This document shows positions 55,297-63,272 of a stretch of DNA of 64,000 bases, one piece after another. A program made the translations under genes and the position numbers. The DNA comes from Balneolaceae bacterium (GTDB lineage Bacteria; Bacteroidota; Rhodothermia; Balneolales; Balneolaceae): assembly GCA_034521495.1 (NCBI GenBank), contig JAXHMK010000017.1:38931-102930 (forward strand), in the 5' to 3' direction. The notes under the pieces are model-generated. The model saw nothing but the letters and a program-made list of their open reading frames with translations, was not told the DNA's origin and made no database searches. The first letter of the stretch is position 1; every line of letters starts with the position of its first letter.

Positions 55297-57780
55297 TTAT
55301 TTAATCAAAACCATCTTGCGGATCTGAACAAAATCATGGGTTTTCAGGCGATACATATAAACGCCGCTGGCAAGATTTCTTCCGTCAAATTCAACATCGT
55401 GATATCCGGGCTCCTTGTTTCCACTCTGTATAGTTGCGATACGGGTGCCGGAAAGATCAAAGACATCAAGAGTCACAACAGATTCCCTGGCCAGGTAATA
55501 ACGAATTGTAGTAACGGGGTTAAAAGGATTGGGATAGTTTTGGTCCAGGTCGGTATCTTTGTTGATTTCATCCAATATATCTGACTCAGAATTCTTTAAA
55601 AGTGTGATAAAAAACTGCTCATCAGCCCTTTTTTCGAGTGTTTTCGTTCTCGCCAAAACACTCCATTTTAAAGCATATTCACTTTCAAAAGTGATGTCAG
55701 CCTGCTGCAGAATGTTCGTCAATTCCCGGTAAGTCATTGTATGTTCTATCTCTCTGCCAACATCTATCTCAGCCAATGGATCAGAAAAATCATTAACCGG
55801 TTTGTCCAGCAGTAAAGTAAAATCAATATCGAGGTCCGTTTCACGAATATTCCATTCAAAATTCAACGTGCTGTCGGGATCGCTGTCAATTTGAATGGCC
55901 GTCTCATCAAAGGGCTTTTTAAGATGAAAGTTGCTTAGATAATCATTCGTCAATTCAGCTTGCCCGGATGCCACGTTTGAGTATGCCGATAACCCGTTCG
56001 CATCTTTGGCCTGAACCCGGTAGTGATACAGTTTTTCACCAATAGTGGTATCGGAGTATGAAGAATCGCTGTCCTGAACGGTATCGATTCTTTGAAAAGT
56101 TTGACCATCATCTGAAGATCGCTCAATAATAAATTCAGTTTCTTTAACGGAGGAGTGGTTCCAGCTTACATCCAATTGATTTTCCACTGTACTGGATACG
56201 GTTACCCTCGCAGGTGCATCCGGGGGAACTCCATACGTCAAACGTTCATTTAGCTGTGCCCTGTAGAGTGATTGCGGAATGGGGTCGGTATTCGTTCCTT
56301 CAATATATCCGGCGGGATGGTCGTAGACTCCATCACCGTTCACCTTTCCCTTATTCCCGATTCCATAATTTTGGGCTGTAGGCGGTTTTTGAATGAAAAT
56401 ATACTGTCCGCCCGCATCTACATTCCAGGCTACGGAGTGTACGGCTCCCCATCCGTGCGAGGACCCAAAATCGCCGCGGTTGTACAGGCCAAGCACAAAA
56501 TAGGTCTGCGGATTTTCGAAGATAACATTGTCGTAAAGAAGGCCCTGGCTCCATCTCTGGTGTCCTTCTGAAGAATTCAAGGCACCATTGGAGTGAGCGT
56601 TCAAAAATACAATGCCGGATGCCACACTTGCACCGTTCGAAACAAAAGACAGGCGGCCATTGCTGGAGTTTATATTCTCAAAAAGAATATTATTTGAAAA
56701 TTCCAGAGTGTTAAAATTGTATCTCCTTCCACTGTTTTGAGACGAATGCGGTTCGAGTGCCCCGGAGTTTGCAATGGTTATATTGTTTGAATTTGTAGTA
56801 CCAAAACCTGTGTACCTAAAATGAAGAACATTCACATAACGGGCCCAGCCGTTTTCAACGCCATTAAATAACACTCCATTTTCAGCATGATTTTCTGAAG
56901 TTTGTCCGGAGGTTTGAATTTCAATCCTCAGGTACTCAATCCCGGATTCTTCAACAAGATTTTCGCAACCCAGCGGATAGACCCAGGTTTTGGAAAGGGA
57001 ACGGTCAAGATGGTTGAAAACAGGGGCATCAATAGAAATAGTGCTGTCTTGAATTCCCGTTATTGTTCGGTTGTAGTAGATTTCAATATAACCCTCTTCC
57101 CAGGGTGGATCGGTAGCCGTGTCGCCCCCGTTTATAGAATCGAGCCATTTTTGTAAACTCCTGTGACGCAGTATGATATTATCGCCAACTTCAAAAATAC
57201 TGATGTCTGCAACTGAAAAATTTCGCGAACCAACCGGTACAAACTCGGTAGTTATAAATGTTTCCGGATCTCTGTAATGTTTAAACCAATCATATTTCCC
57301 CGACCCGATTTGGATAACCGTTCCCCGAAATGATTTTGAAACCTCCAAAATAGTTGCGTTTTCAGGATCGGGACCACTGCCAGACCCGCGTAAAACCACA
57401 CCGGAGGCTTCGATTCTCAGTTGATCTGAAATTTGATAGACTCCCGGTTTTAACAGAACGGCACCGCGAACACCATTTTTATCAGGGGGTAATCCCTCAA
57501 CGGAAGAGATGGCTCCTTTAATCCTGTTGGTATCATCTCCGGGTTGAGGTTCCACTGAAATTTTAACCGGGTAGTAGGGGAGTTCAGCTTCGCCGTTTCG
57601 GTATCCTGCATGACTGAAATCGGGAATCCTGTTTCCTTCATGGTCTGTGTAGTAGGTAAGTCGGTCTCCATTGGATTTTAAAACGGAGGAGTCGTGCTGA
57701 GCATATACCGGTATGATCAAAAATGTCACCAAAAAGAGAGATGTTAAGAAATGCCCGAATATTTTAGAGTACTCAATCAT
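55297..57780 (-). CDS. Secreted pectate-lyase-fold protein with fibronectin III and type IX sorting tail
   Basis: This 827-residue exported protein has a signal peptide ending IPVYAQ. Residues about 30-500 resemble a right-handed beta helix (GAVLLKPGVYQISDQLRI at the start is typical of pectate-lyase-3 folds, with repeated NNILFENI-like rungs). A fibronectin type III domain follows at about 515-610 (APARVTVSSTVENQLDVSWNHSS). The C-terminal 75 residues match a type A sorting domain (YPNPFNPVTTIRYYL, ending RKMVLIK). Surface attachment or release through T9SS is expected. It probably binds or cleaves a polysaccharide; no catalytic residues are assigned. Confidence 0.85.
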   Translation of the reverse strand: MIEYSKIFGHFLTSLFLVTFLIIPVYAQHDSSVLKSNGDRLTYYTDHEGNRIPDFSHAGYRNGEAELPYYPVKISVEPQPGDDTNRIKGAISSVEGLPPDKNGVRGAVLLKPGVYQISDQLRIEASGVVLRGSGSGPDPENATILEVSKSFRGTVIQIGSGKYDWFKHYRDPETFITTEFVPVGSRNFSVADISIFEVGDNIILRHRSLQKWLDSINGGDTATDPPWEEGYIEIYYNRTITGIQDSTISIDAPVFNHLDRSLSKTWVYPLGCENLVEESGIEYLRIEIQTSGQTSENHAENGVLFNGVENGWARYVNVLHFRYTGFGTTNSNNITIANSGALEPHSSQNSGRRYNFNTLEFSNNILFENINSSNGRLSFVSNGASVASGIVFLNAHSNGALNSSEGHQRWSQGLLYDNVIFENPQTYFVLGLYNRGDFGSSHGWGAVHSVAWNVDAGGQYIFIQKPPTAQNYGIGNKGKVNGDGVYDHPAGYIEGTNTDPIPQSLYRAQLNERLTYGVPPDAPARVTVSSTVENQLDVSWNHSSVKETEFIIERSSDDGQTFQRIDTVQDSDSSYSDTTIGEKLYHYRVQAKDANGLSAYSNVASGQAELTNDYLSNFHLKKPFDETAIQIDSDPDSTLNFEWNIRETDLDIDFTLLLDKPVNDFSDPLAEIDVGREIEHTMTYRELTNILQQADITFESEYALKWSVLARTKTLEKRADEQFFITLLKNSESDILDEINKDTDLDQNYPNPFNPVTTIRYYLARESVVTLDVFDLSGTRIATIQSGNKEPGYHDVEFDGRNLASGVYMYRLKTHDFVQIRKMVLIK

Positions 57781-57957
57781 ATGCTTTACTCTCCGTTCAA
57801 ATAACGATCCTCTGTCTAAATACTGCTATTAAAACTGTCTTCCTGCTATAGAAAAATACGAAACAACTATTAAGTAAATCTAAAACAATCTTATACAAAG
57901 AGCTAAAGTCGATGATTTTTATTGCGGTATTACGGGTGTCTTTGCGCTTCTGCATGT

Positions 57958-58050
57958 TTTAAAATTGAGCCCGTTGTAACGAACGCTGCCATCGTACATG
58001 GTGAACCAGATATAGCCTCCGCTGTCTTGATAGATTTCAGCTGAAGATAT
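57958..58050 (-). pseudogene. Relic of a two-component regulator propeller gene
   Basis: In one minus-strand frame the residues EIYQDSGGYIWFTMYDGS and VRYNGLNFK match the Reg_prop repeat that opens hybrid two-component sensors of Bacteroidota (IYQDSxGYIWFGTxDG). The frame continues only a few codons and has no start, signal peptide or further blades. It is a fragment of a large gene otherwise lost. Confidence 0.6.
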
Positions 58051-58051
58051 T

Positions 58052-58117
58052 GCAAACAAAACACCCGAAGAGATCGCTGATATGATTGAGAAGATACTGA
58101 AGCCGCCGAAAGAGTGA
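58052..58117 (+). pseudogene. Possible C-terminal fragment of an unidentified gene
   Basis: A plus-strand frame reads ANKTPEEIADMIEKILKPPKE and ends in TGA. It looks like a genuine helical protein C-terminus, but the frame has no extended upstream partner because the Reg_prop relic abuts it. The parent protein is not identified. Confidence 0.35.
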
Positions 58118-58128
58118 TTAGTTACAAG

Positions 58129-58161
58129 AAACCTCCAAGGTTTTGGAAACCTTGGAGGTTT
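58129..58161. terminator. Perfect 15-bp hairpin
   Basis: AAACCTCCAAGGTTT (58129-58143) and AAACCTTGGAGGTTT (58147-58161) form a perfect stem with a three-base loop. It follows the end of the gene relic directly. It could terminate transcription in either direction or be another small mobile palindrome. Confidence 0.65.
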
Positions 58162-58214
58162 TAAAGATAACGAGATCATTTGTATTCATCCGATCAGGTA
58201 CTTGAACAGAACAA

Positions 58215-58352
58215 CTGGTGGGTAACATGCCGAAAATGTGGATGAAGAAGCGTCCCTGAATGCTTTCGGGATACGCCTGGTACCGGCACGGTTACCAATC
58301 GTTCCGATGGAACGAAAGCGGGTGGTTGTGCCTCTCGATTAGTTACCCACCA
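58215..58352. repeat. Short palindromic element with GGTGGGTAAC ends
   Basis: GGTGGGTAAC near 58216 and GTTACCCACC near 58340 are inverted repeats about 125 bases apart. The interior carries CGTTCCGATGGAACG and CTGGTACCGG hairpins. CCCTTCCTGACGGAAGGG follows immediately. It has no coding content and resembles REP-like or MITE elements. Confidence 0.6.
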
Positions 58353-58412
58353 ACCCTTCCTGACGGAAGGGAAAAGTATTCTATGAATGAGTGGCTTTTT
58401 GAATGTATTACT

Positions 58413-59864
58413 TCACTTACCGATACAAAATCGCGAGAAAATCGAGTCCAGCAAATCCTCCGTTGTAATCTCACCTGTAATCGTCCCCAGCTCTTTTAGC
58501 GCGGCACGCAGGTCGATGGCCAGCAGGTCACCGGTCATGCCGCTGTCGAGTGCCTGGATGGCACGCTGAACGTTTTCCCTGGCTTTTTGGAGCCCATCGC
58601 GGTGGCGGGAGGAGGTGACGAGCAGGCTGGAGGTATCGTAGTCTTTGTTTTCGAGGGCGCGCTGTTTCATTCTTTTTTTGAGCGGTTCGATGTTTTCGCC
58701 TTCGAGGGCGGAGATTTTCAGATCATAGTGGAGGCGTTCGTCTTTTGGGGTTCCGCGTTCATCGCCTTTTATACTTTCCGAGGTGCCGGACAGAGCCTGC
58801 CCCGACCCCTCGGGGCTGTCCGGCGTACTTTTGTCGAGTTTGTTGCCTACCAGCAGGAAGGGTGTTTTGGAGGCCCGTTTTTGGAAGGAGGCGATCTCTT
58901 CCCGTTCGTCGGGATCGATCGGTTGGGAGAGGTCTTTCAGGTACACGACGAGGTCGGCCTGTTCGAACGCTTTTTGGGAGCGTTTTACGCCTTCGGCTTC
59001 AATGATATCTTCGGTTTCGCGAAGGCCGGCGGTGTCGATCAGTTTGAACAGGAGTCCGTCGTAGCTCCAGTCGGCATCAATGGTATCGCGGGTGGTTCCG
59101 GCGATCTCTGTGACGATGGCCCGTTCGCTTCCAATAAGCGTGTTCAGAAGCGTGGATTTTCCCGCATTCGGCCGGCCGATGAATACGGTTTTCACGCCGT
59201 CTTTTACAAGCCGTCCGGTTTCATACGTATCCAGCAGGCTGCCGATCTCCTCATCCACCTCAACCAACAGTTCCCGAAGCTGCTCTTTGTTGGCAAACTC
59301 CACATCCTCTTCGCTGAAATCGAGTTCCAGCTCCACCATCGCCGTGGCATCGATAATCTGCTGACGAAACTTTTTGATGTGCTCGCCCAGCCGTCCCTCC
59401 AATTGTTGATGAGCCGCATCCACCGCTTTGATGCTTTTGGCGTGAATCAGATCGGCCACCGCTTCAGCCTGACTCAATTCCAGTTTACCGTTCAAAAAAG
59501 CTCGCTGGGTAAACTCTCCTGGTTTGGCGGATCGAACACCTTGCGCCAGCACCGTCTCCAAAACAGCCTGTGTGACCAAAACCCCACCGTGGCAGGAGAT
59601 CTCCAATGTATCTTCCCCGGTGTACGATCTCGGGCTTCGAAAAATCGTGGCCAGAACTTCATCAACCACATGGTTTTCTTTATTGATAATTTTTCCGAAG
59701 TGGACGGTGTGGGATTCGACCTCTGCAAGATTTTTTCCTTGAAAACACTGGCTCACTTTCTCCATCGCATTCTTCCCGGATACCCGAATCACAGCAATTC
59801 CACCCTCTCCAACAGGAGTGGCGATGGCGGCGATAGGATGTTCTTGTGAGATTTCGTCAGTCAT
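58413..59864 (-). CDS. mnmE: tRNA uridine-5-carboxymethylaminomethyl modification GTPase MnmE
   Basis: This 483-residue GTPase works with MnmG to modify wobble uridine 34. The N-terminal formyl-THF-binding domain (EHPIAAIATPVGEGGIAVIRVSG) spans about 1-120. The G domain has GRPNAGKST (Lys236), the switch GTTRD, DTAGLRE and NKLD (Asp344). The C-terminal motif FCIGK is intact. Between NKLD and the SAL motif (Ser385) lie about 40 residues, roughly 20 more than in E. coli, rich in Ser, Gly and Pro. The extra stretch is encoded by a GC-rich palindrome at 58785-58824, so it is probably an in-frame insertion. Confidence 0.95.
   Translation of the reverse strand: MTDEISQEHPIAAIATPVGEGGIAVIRVSGKNAMEKVSQCFQGKNLAEVESHTVHFGKIINKENHVVDEVLATIFRSPRSYTGEDTLEISCHGGVLVTQAVLETVLAQGVRSAKPGEFTQRAFLNGKLELSQAEAVADLIHAKSIKAVDAAHQQLEGRLGEHIKKFRQQIIDATAMVELELDFSEEDVEFANKEQLRELLVEVDEEIGSLLDTYETGRLVKDGVKTVFIGRPNAGKSTLLNTLIGSERAIVTEIAGTTRDTIDADWSYDGLLFKLIDTAGLRETEDIIEAEGVKRSQKAFEQADLVVYLKDLSQPIDPDEREEIASFQKRASKTPFLLVGNKLDKSTPDSPEGSGQALSGTSESIKGDERGTPKDERLHYDLKISALEGENIEPLKKRMKQRALENKDYDTSSLLVTSSRHRDGLQKARENVQRAIQALDSGMTGDLLAIDLRAALKELGTITGEITTEDLLDSIFSRFCIGK
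58785..58824. repeat. Palindromic element inside the mnmE reading frame
   Basis: GCCGGACAG (58785-58793) pairs with CTGTCCGGC (58816-58824), and inside it CCCCGA (58800-58805) pairs with TCGGGG (58810-58815), leaving a six-base bulge. It encodes residues about 348-361 of MnmE, between G4 and G5. The reading frame is preserved. Confidence 0.75.
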
Positions 59865-59976
59865 TTGTAGTCTTTTTTTAATCTGCCTAAATATAACTGT
59901 AAATAGAGAGGATGAATAATGTTTGAAATACCATCAATGATAAAAAAGCCAGAATATGTTTTAAATCACTTCGTTT

Positions 59977-60001
59977 TATATATTCTATATATAAATATAT
60001 A
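59977..60001. promoter_or_regulatory. AT-rich inverted repeat before the orphan antitoxin
   Basis: TATATATT (59977-59984) and AATATATA (59994-60001) are a perfect inverted repeat 17 bases upstream of the antitoxin ATG. It could be its operator or a -10-like region; low sequence complexity makes this uncertain. Confidence 0.4.
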
Positions 60002-60018
60002 ATCAATACAATATGATT

Positions 60019-60273
60019 ATGGCACTGAGTATAAAAAATGCTGAAGTGGACCGGTTAGCCAGGGAGCTTTCTGAAGTGACAGGGGAAACTATTACAGAAG
60101 CTATTTCGAAGGCTTTGAAAGAACGATTGGAGAGGAAGACCGGAAGGCCAAAAGGGAAGCAAATCCAGGAAGAGATCAAACGAATTCAGAATCGTGTTGC
60201 TCGGTTGACTCGTTTAGATGAACGTTCTGATGAAGAAATCCTGGACTATAATGAAAAAGATTTGTTTGGGTAA
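60019..60273 (+). CDS. VapB antitoxin (Rv0623-like transcription factor), without an adjacent toxin
   Basis: This 84-residue protein matches the Rv0623/PSK-type VapB family: MALSIKNAEVDRLARELSEVTGETITEAI is its ribbon-helix-helix half, and the C-terminal DERSDEEILDYNEKDLFG its toxin-binding half. The ATG at 60019 begins the family consensus; one two codons upstream also exists. In this family a VapC gene should start directly after. Here only IIVGLNSNFSFK is readable before a stop, so the toxin is missing or was lost. Confidence 0.85.
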   Translation: MALSIKNAEVDRLARELSEVTGETITEAISKALKERLERKTGRPKGKQIQEEIKRIQNRVARLTRLDERSDEEILDYNEKDLFG

Positions 60274-60346
60274 GGAGAGTATCTAAAGATAATTGTTGGA
60301 TTAAATTCAAATTTTAGCTTTAAATGAGAATATTTTAAATATCGAT

Positions 60347-60715
60347 CTATTTGCGAATTGGTAGTTTTCTCAACCTGTAACTACTCTTTTCAATAACAAC
60401 AATAGCGCCTTCATTCAATTCATTCTTTGTTTCTTTGATGATTTGCGAGAATGATTCTTTGATATTCTCTACCGTAAGAGGCTGAATTCTAAAAATAATG
60501 ACAGAAGGTTTTGAAGATCCGCTAACAGCTAACAATTCACCAAAATCAAGATCGTGTGTAACAATTACCGATTTATTTTTAATGGCATGTTCACATATTT
60601 CCCAGTCAGTGGAACCATGAAAACCTGATTTGGCCCCGATAATAGTTTTATGACCCTCACCTTCTAAAAAATTGGCAAATGACAAGGGAATATTGATGTC
60701 CAGAAAAAATGTCAT
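60347..60715 (-). CDS. DUF5615 PIN-like toxin candidate
   Basis: This 122-residue protein has the DUF5615 pattern FLDINIPLSFANFLEGEGH, the THDLDFGELLA motif with the conserved Asp pair, and VIIFRIQPLTVENI. DUF5615 proteins are PIN-like nucleases paired with DUF433 antitoxins. The start overlaps the stop of the DUF433 gene by one base (TAATG), so the pair is translationally linked. Target RNA is not known. Confidence 0.88.
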   Translation of the reverse strand: MTFFLDINIPLSFANFLEGEGHKTIIGAKSGFHGSTDWEICEHAIKNKSVIVTHDLDFGELLAVSGSSKPSVIIFRIQPLTVENIKESFSQIIKETKNELNEGAIVVIEKSSYRLRKLPIRK

Positions 60716-60960
60716 TAAGAAGCTTGTTCAAAAGGAAAGAATTTATCTTGCATCATCCTGGCTGAAAATGCCAATGCTTCCATGATATCCTCTTTAGAAA
60801 GAAATGGAAATTCTTTTAAAAGTTCCTCAACCGACATACCTGCAGAAAGATATTCTAAAATGCTTGAAACAGGCATTCTGGTACCATCAATCCTGGGTTT
60901 TCCAAAACATATTTCAGGATTAATGCTGATTCGGTTATAGTCGGGGTGTCTGATTTCCAT
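60715..60960 (-). CDS. DUF433 antitoxin candidate
   Basis: This 81-residue protein matches DUF433: RISINPEICFGKPRIDGTRMPVSSILEYLSAGMSVEELLKEFP, then LSKEDIMEALAF, which is a winged-helix-like DNA-binding core. The ATG at 60960 is preferred over an earlier TTG because the family sequence begins there. It precedes the DUF5615 gene as the antitoxin of a two-gene module. Confidence 0.88.
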   Translation of the reverse strand: MEIRHPDYNRISINPEICFGKPRIDGTRMPVSSILEYLSAGMSVEELLKEFPFLSKEDIMEALAFSARMMQDKFFPFEQAS

Positions 60961-60978
60961 GTTTATAAGTAAGCTAAT

Positions 60979-60995
60979 TTTCAATCAAATTGAAA
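60979..60995. promoter_or_regulatory. Candidate operator of the DUF433/DUF5615 module
   Basis: TTTCAAT-CAA-ATTGAAA is a perfect 7-bp inverted repeat 18 bases before the DUF433 start. Self-repression through such a site is usual for this type of antitoxin. Confidence 0.5.
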
Positions 60996-61033
60996 CTATT
61001 GTCGAGTCAAGAATCAAATGTCGGTTAAAAATT

Positions 61034-61172
61034 GAGGCTGTCCAAAAGGATGTCATTCTGAACTCGATTCAGAATCTCCAATCTTTAACTATGTTTGGAG
61101 ATACCGGATCGGGGTCCAGTATGACAAAAATCAAAAATTGATTTCCCTCACATTTTCTTTTTGGACAGCCTC
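61034..61172. mobile_element. 139-bp MITE-like element, copy 2
   Basis: This is the inverse-orientation copy of 14752-14890, of identical length, with GAGGCTGTCCAAAA and TTTTGGACAGCCTC ends. AAAATT lies on both flanks and may be a target duplication. It sits between the toxin-antitoxin pair and pdxH, and has no coding content. Confidence 0.85.
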
Positions 61173-61305
61173 AAAATTATAACTCCATTCAGTAAACCGA
61201 AATTTCATACTTGGCATAACACTATATTAGAATACGTATTCGAATTGGGAAAAACTGAGTGTCAACGATAATATTCGTCTCTGTGTTTCTGTGGCTACTC
61301 AACGA

Positions 61306-62004
61306 TCATGGCGAAAGCCTCTTAATCACCCAGTCTTCCTCCTCAAGCGTATAACAAATCCGGTCGTGAAGCCGGTTTAATCGTCCCTGCCAAAACTCGA
61401 TGCGGTGCGGCACTACCAGAAATCCGCCCCAGTGCGGCGGACGCGGAATCTCATCACCAAACTTCTGTTCAAACTCTTTCATTTTTTCTTTGAGAACAGA
61501 TCGTGATTCAACCTCCTCACTTTGGCTGGAGGCCCAGGCTCCCAACTGACTGGCTACCGGCCGGGATTTGAAATATTCATCTGATTGCGTATCCGGTACT
61601 TTTTGAGCATTTCCTTCAATATGAATCTGCCTCATCAATTCAGCCCAGTAAAACGTAATCGAGACTTGCGAATTGTTTTGGATGTGGCGGCCTTTTCGGC
61701 TCTGATAGTTTGTATAAAATACGAATCCGCTCTTATCAAACTCTTTCAGTAGAACAGTTCTTGAGGATGGCTGACCCTTTTCGCCGACTGTTGTTAATGT
61801 CATCGCATTGGCATCTGCAGAGACTTGCTTAACAGCATCCTTAAACCATTTTGTAAATTGATTAAATGGATTGAAATCGACGGACTCTTTATCCAGGGGG
61901 ATACCTTCATATTCACGCCGAATCATGGCAATGGCCTTTTTGGGATCCTGAATTTCATCTTTCGCAGGCATCCATCGTTTTATAAATCTCGAAATATTTA
62001 CCAT
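61306..62004 (-). CDS. pdxH: Pyridoxine/pyridoxamine 5'-phosphate oxidase
   Basis: This 232-residue FMN enzyme makes pyridoxal 5'-phosphate. FMN and substrate residues are in PSSRTVLLKEFDKSGFVFYTNYQSRKGRHI, FYWAELMRQIHIEG, SRPVASQLGAWASSQSE and the C-terminal RIEFWQGRLNRLHDRICY followed by DWVIKRLSP, all family-conserved. Length is typical. It supplies the last step of the pathway in which pdxB (27096) acts. Confidence 0.96.
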   Translation of the reverse strand: MVNISRFIKRWMPAKDEIQDPKKAIAMIRREYEGIPLDKESVDFNPFNQFTKWFKDAVKQVSADANAMTLTTVGEKGQPSSRTVLLKEFDKSGFVFYTNYQSRKGRHIQNNSQVSITFYWAELMRQIHIEGNAQKVPDTQSDEYFKSRPVASQLGAWASSQSEEVESRSVLKEKMKEFEQKFGDEIPRPPHWGGFLVVPHRIEFWQGRLNRLHDRICYTLEEEDWVIKRLSP

Positions 62005-62068
62005 GGTATAATTTTTAAATTAGGCCGGTTACCTGATGAGTGAGATGACCGAAAAAGAACTACCCGTC

Positions 62069-62158
62069 TGACCGCTTGACTTGCCCTCCATAGCCTCAAC
62101 TACGTTAAAACTTCGTAGAGCAGGCTTGGCCGATGGAGGGTGCGGTCTGACGGGTTCA
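62069..62158. repeat. Large CCCGTC(T/A)GACCGC hairpin
   Basis: ACCCGTCTGACCGC at 62069 pairs with GCGGTCTGACGGGT ending near 62157. An inner CCCTCCAT/ATGGAGGG pair and ACTACGTTAAAACTTCGTAG nest inside. The arms match the shorter hairpin near 55067. It lies between pdxH and the ferredoxin gene stop. Confidence 0.65.
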
Positions 62159-62548
62159 CTCATCCGATGATTTAATGTTAATATCTTCAAAAAGTAATGG
62201 ATTTTCTGCAAACTGGTAATCCTGAACCGGTGTACCGCCTATCAAATGTTCCTGGATAATTCGCTCCAAAACATCCGGCGAACAGGAGTGATACCACACC
62301 CCCTCAGGGTAGACAACGGCAATCGGTCCGCGTTTGCAAATACGCAGACAGTTCGCTTTGGTTCGATAAACACCGCCTTGTCCGTCAAGGTTCAACTTCT
62401 TCAACCGTTTCTTGAGGAATTTCCACGATTTTAAACCAATCTCTTTTTTGCAGCATTTCGGTTTGGTTTGATCCGCACACAAAAAAATGTGCCGTTTGAT
62501 GGTGGGAATGTGGAGTTTTTCCGCTTCTTTGCGAACCTTTTTGTTCAT
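62156..62548 (-). CDS. Thioredoxin-like [2Fe-2S] ferredoxin-domain protein
   Basis: This 130-residue protein has the Shethna-type thioredoxin-like ferredoxin pattern. [15 protein letters not shown] begins the fold, and the cluster ligands include the first Cys, one of the CC pair, and [22 protein letters not shown] with two Cys four residues apart. Related proteins act in electron transfer or as small sensors. The ATG at 62548 is preferred over a TTG at 62569. The partner enzyme is unknown. Confidence 0.88.
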   Translation of the reverse strand: MNKKVRKEAEKLHIPTIKRHIFLCADQTKPKCCKKEIGLKSWKFLKKRLKKLNLDGQGGVYRTKANCLRICKRGPIAVVYPEGVWYHSCSPDVLERIIQEHLIGGTPVQDYQFAENPLLFEDINIKSSDE

Positions 62549-62659
62549 CGGTACAGATTTTATGGCCAATATAATTTCATTACGAAAGATAGGATGATTT
62601 TTGGTTAATTAAGAGAATGGATATTGACAAAATTGAGGGAACAATAAAGGTTTTTTGTA
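62549..62659. other. Ferredoxin promoter region and REP boundary
   Basis: No gene is visible here. The segment should hold the promoter of the leftward ferredoxin gene and borders the first REP-like block to the right. Confidence 0.5.
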
Positions 62660-62756
62660 GAAGGCTTACGCCCTTTCAGGGCTGATGGAATTTGGTGCTT
62701 GCATAATCCATAGCGCTTCGCACTATGCTGCTGATTTTGCTCCGTTGGAGCAACGT
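62660..62756. repeat. REP-like block, left of the Y1 transposase
   Basis: Three short hairpins follow in a row: GCCCT-TTC-AGGGC, CATAGCGC-TTC-GCACTATG, and GCTCC-GTT-GGAGC. The same order occurs at 63736-63828, and the inverse at 63165-63250. The first hairpin sequence GGCTTACGCCCTTTCAGGGC is also in the nested element at 4228. Confidence 0.8.
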
Positions 62757-63044
62757 TGAAATTAAGCTATATGCCCATATTTTCGATATTGTAATTTTAA
62801 AGAATGAATGTTTTTAGAATTTTCAGCTTATAAGTAATTAATTCAGCTCTTTTGGGATTGTGGTAATGTCCGGGTTGTTCACTTCCCTCTTAGAATATAT
62901 TTAATCCCGTAAAATGCTTCGGTGGCTAGTCTCAGGGACAGGGATTTTTTTACTTGAGCTCTTTTGGAGTTGGAGTAATTCTTCATCAGTGTTGGATATT
63001 ATGGATTGGTATTCGGTTTAAAAAAGAAAAGAGGCCACTTCAAG

Positions 63045-63117
63045 AAAGACGTATAGGTAACCTTAAATTTTTTGGACGTGTTGATACTTCGTGGACTCTG
63101 ACCGAGGAAGTTCATTA
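63045..63117. repeat. Degenerate tail of the mosaic repeat
   Basis: GTTGATACTTCGTGGACTCTG and GAGGAAGTTCATT match the right end of the repeats at 14900 and 45723, with several differences. The arms that precede it there are missing. The stretch 62757-63044 shows no gene and no other recognisable structure. Confidence 0.6.
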
Positions 63118-63164
63118 AAACTGTAAGGAATTGAAAAATCCTGGTTCATACAGATATAAGAAGA

Positions 63165-63250
63165 GTCCCAAAAGGGACGACATCAACAGCATAGTGCGAA
63201 GCGCTATGAATAGAATAGAACGAATTAAAAACAAAAGCCCCGAAGTGGGC
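63165..63250. repeat. REP-like block, upstream of the Y1 transposase
   Basis: GTCCC-AAAA-GGGAC, CATAGTGC-GAA-GCGCTATG and GCCCCGAAGTGGGC are the inverse-orientation counterpart of the flanking blocks. It is preceded by CTGTAAGGAATTGAAAAATC, which recurs after the transposase at about 63866, so the unit is repeated in tandem. Confidence 0.75.
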
Positions 63251-63272
63251 GCAATCCATAATTCAACAAGCA

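Noticed and set aside
57919..58179. Open frame of 86 codons considered as an intact small gene
   Set aside because: Only its middle part is protein-like (Reg_prop fragment); the first half translates a perfect hairpin and an antisense relic, so it is kept only as a gene fragment.
58587..59849. Long open frame (420 codons) on the plus strand opposite mnmE
   Set aside because: It is wholly antisense to a strongly conserved gene and has biased, Phe/Gly-rich composition with no domain; it is a shadow.
62029..62211. Open frame of 60 codons on the minus strand
   Set aside because: It is the translation of the large CCCGTCTGACCGC hairpin and overlaps the ferredoxin C-terminus.
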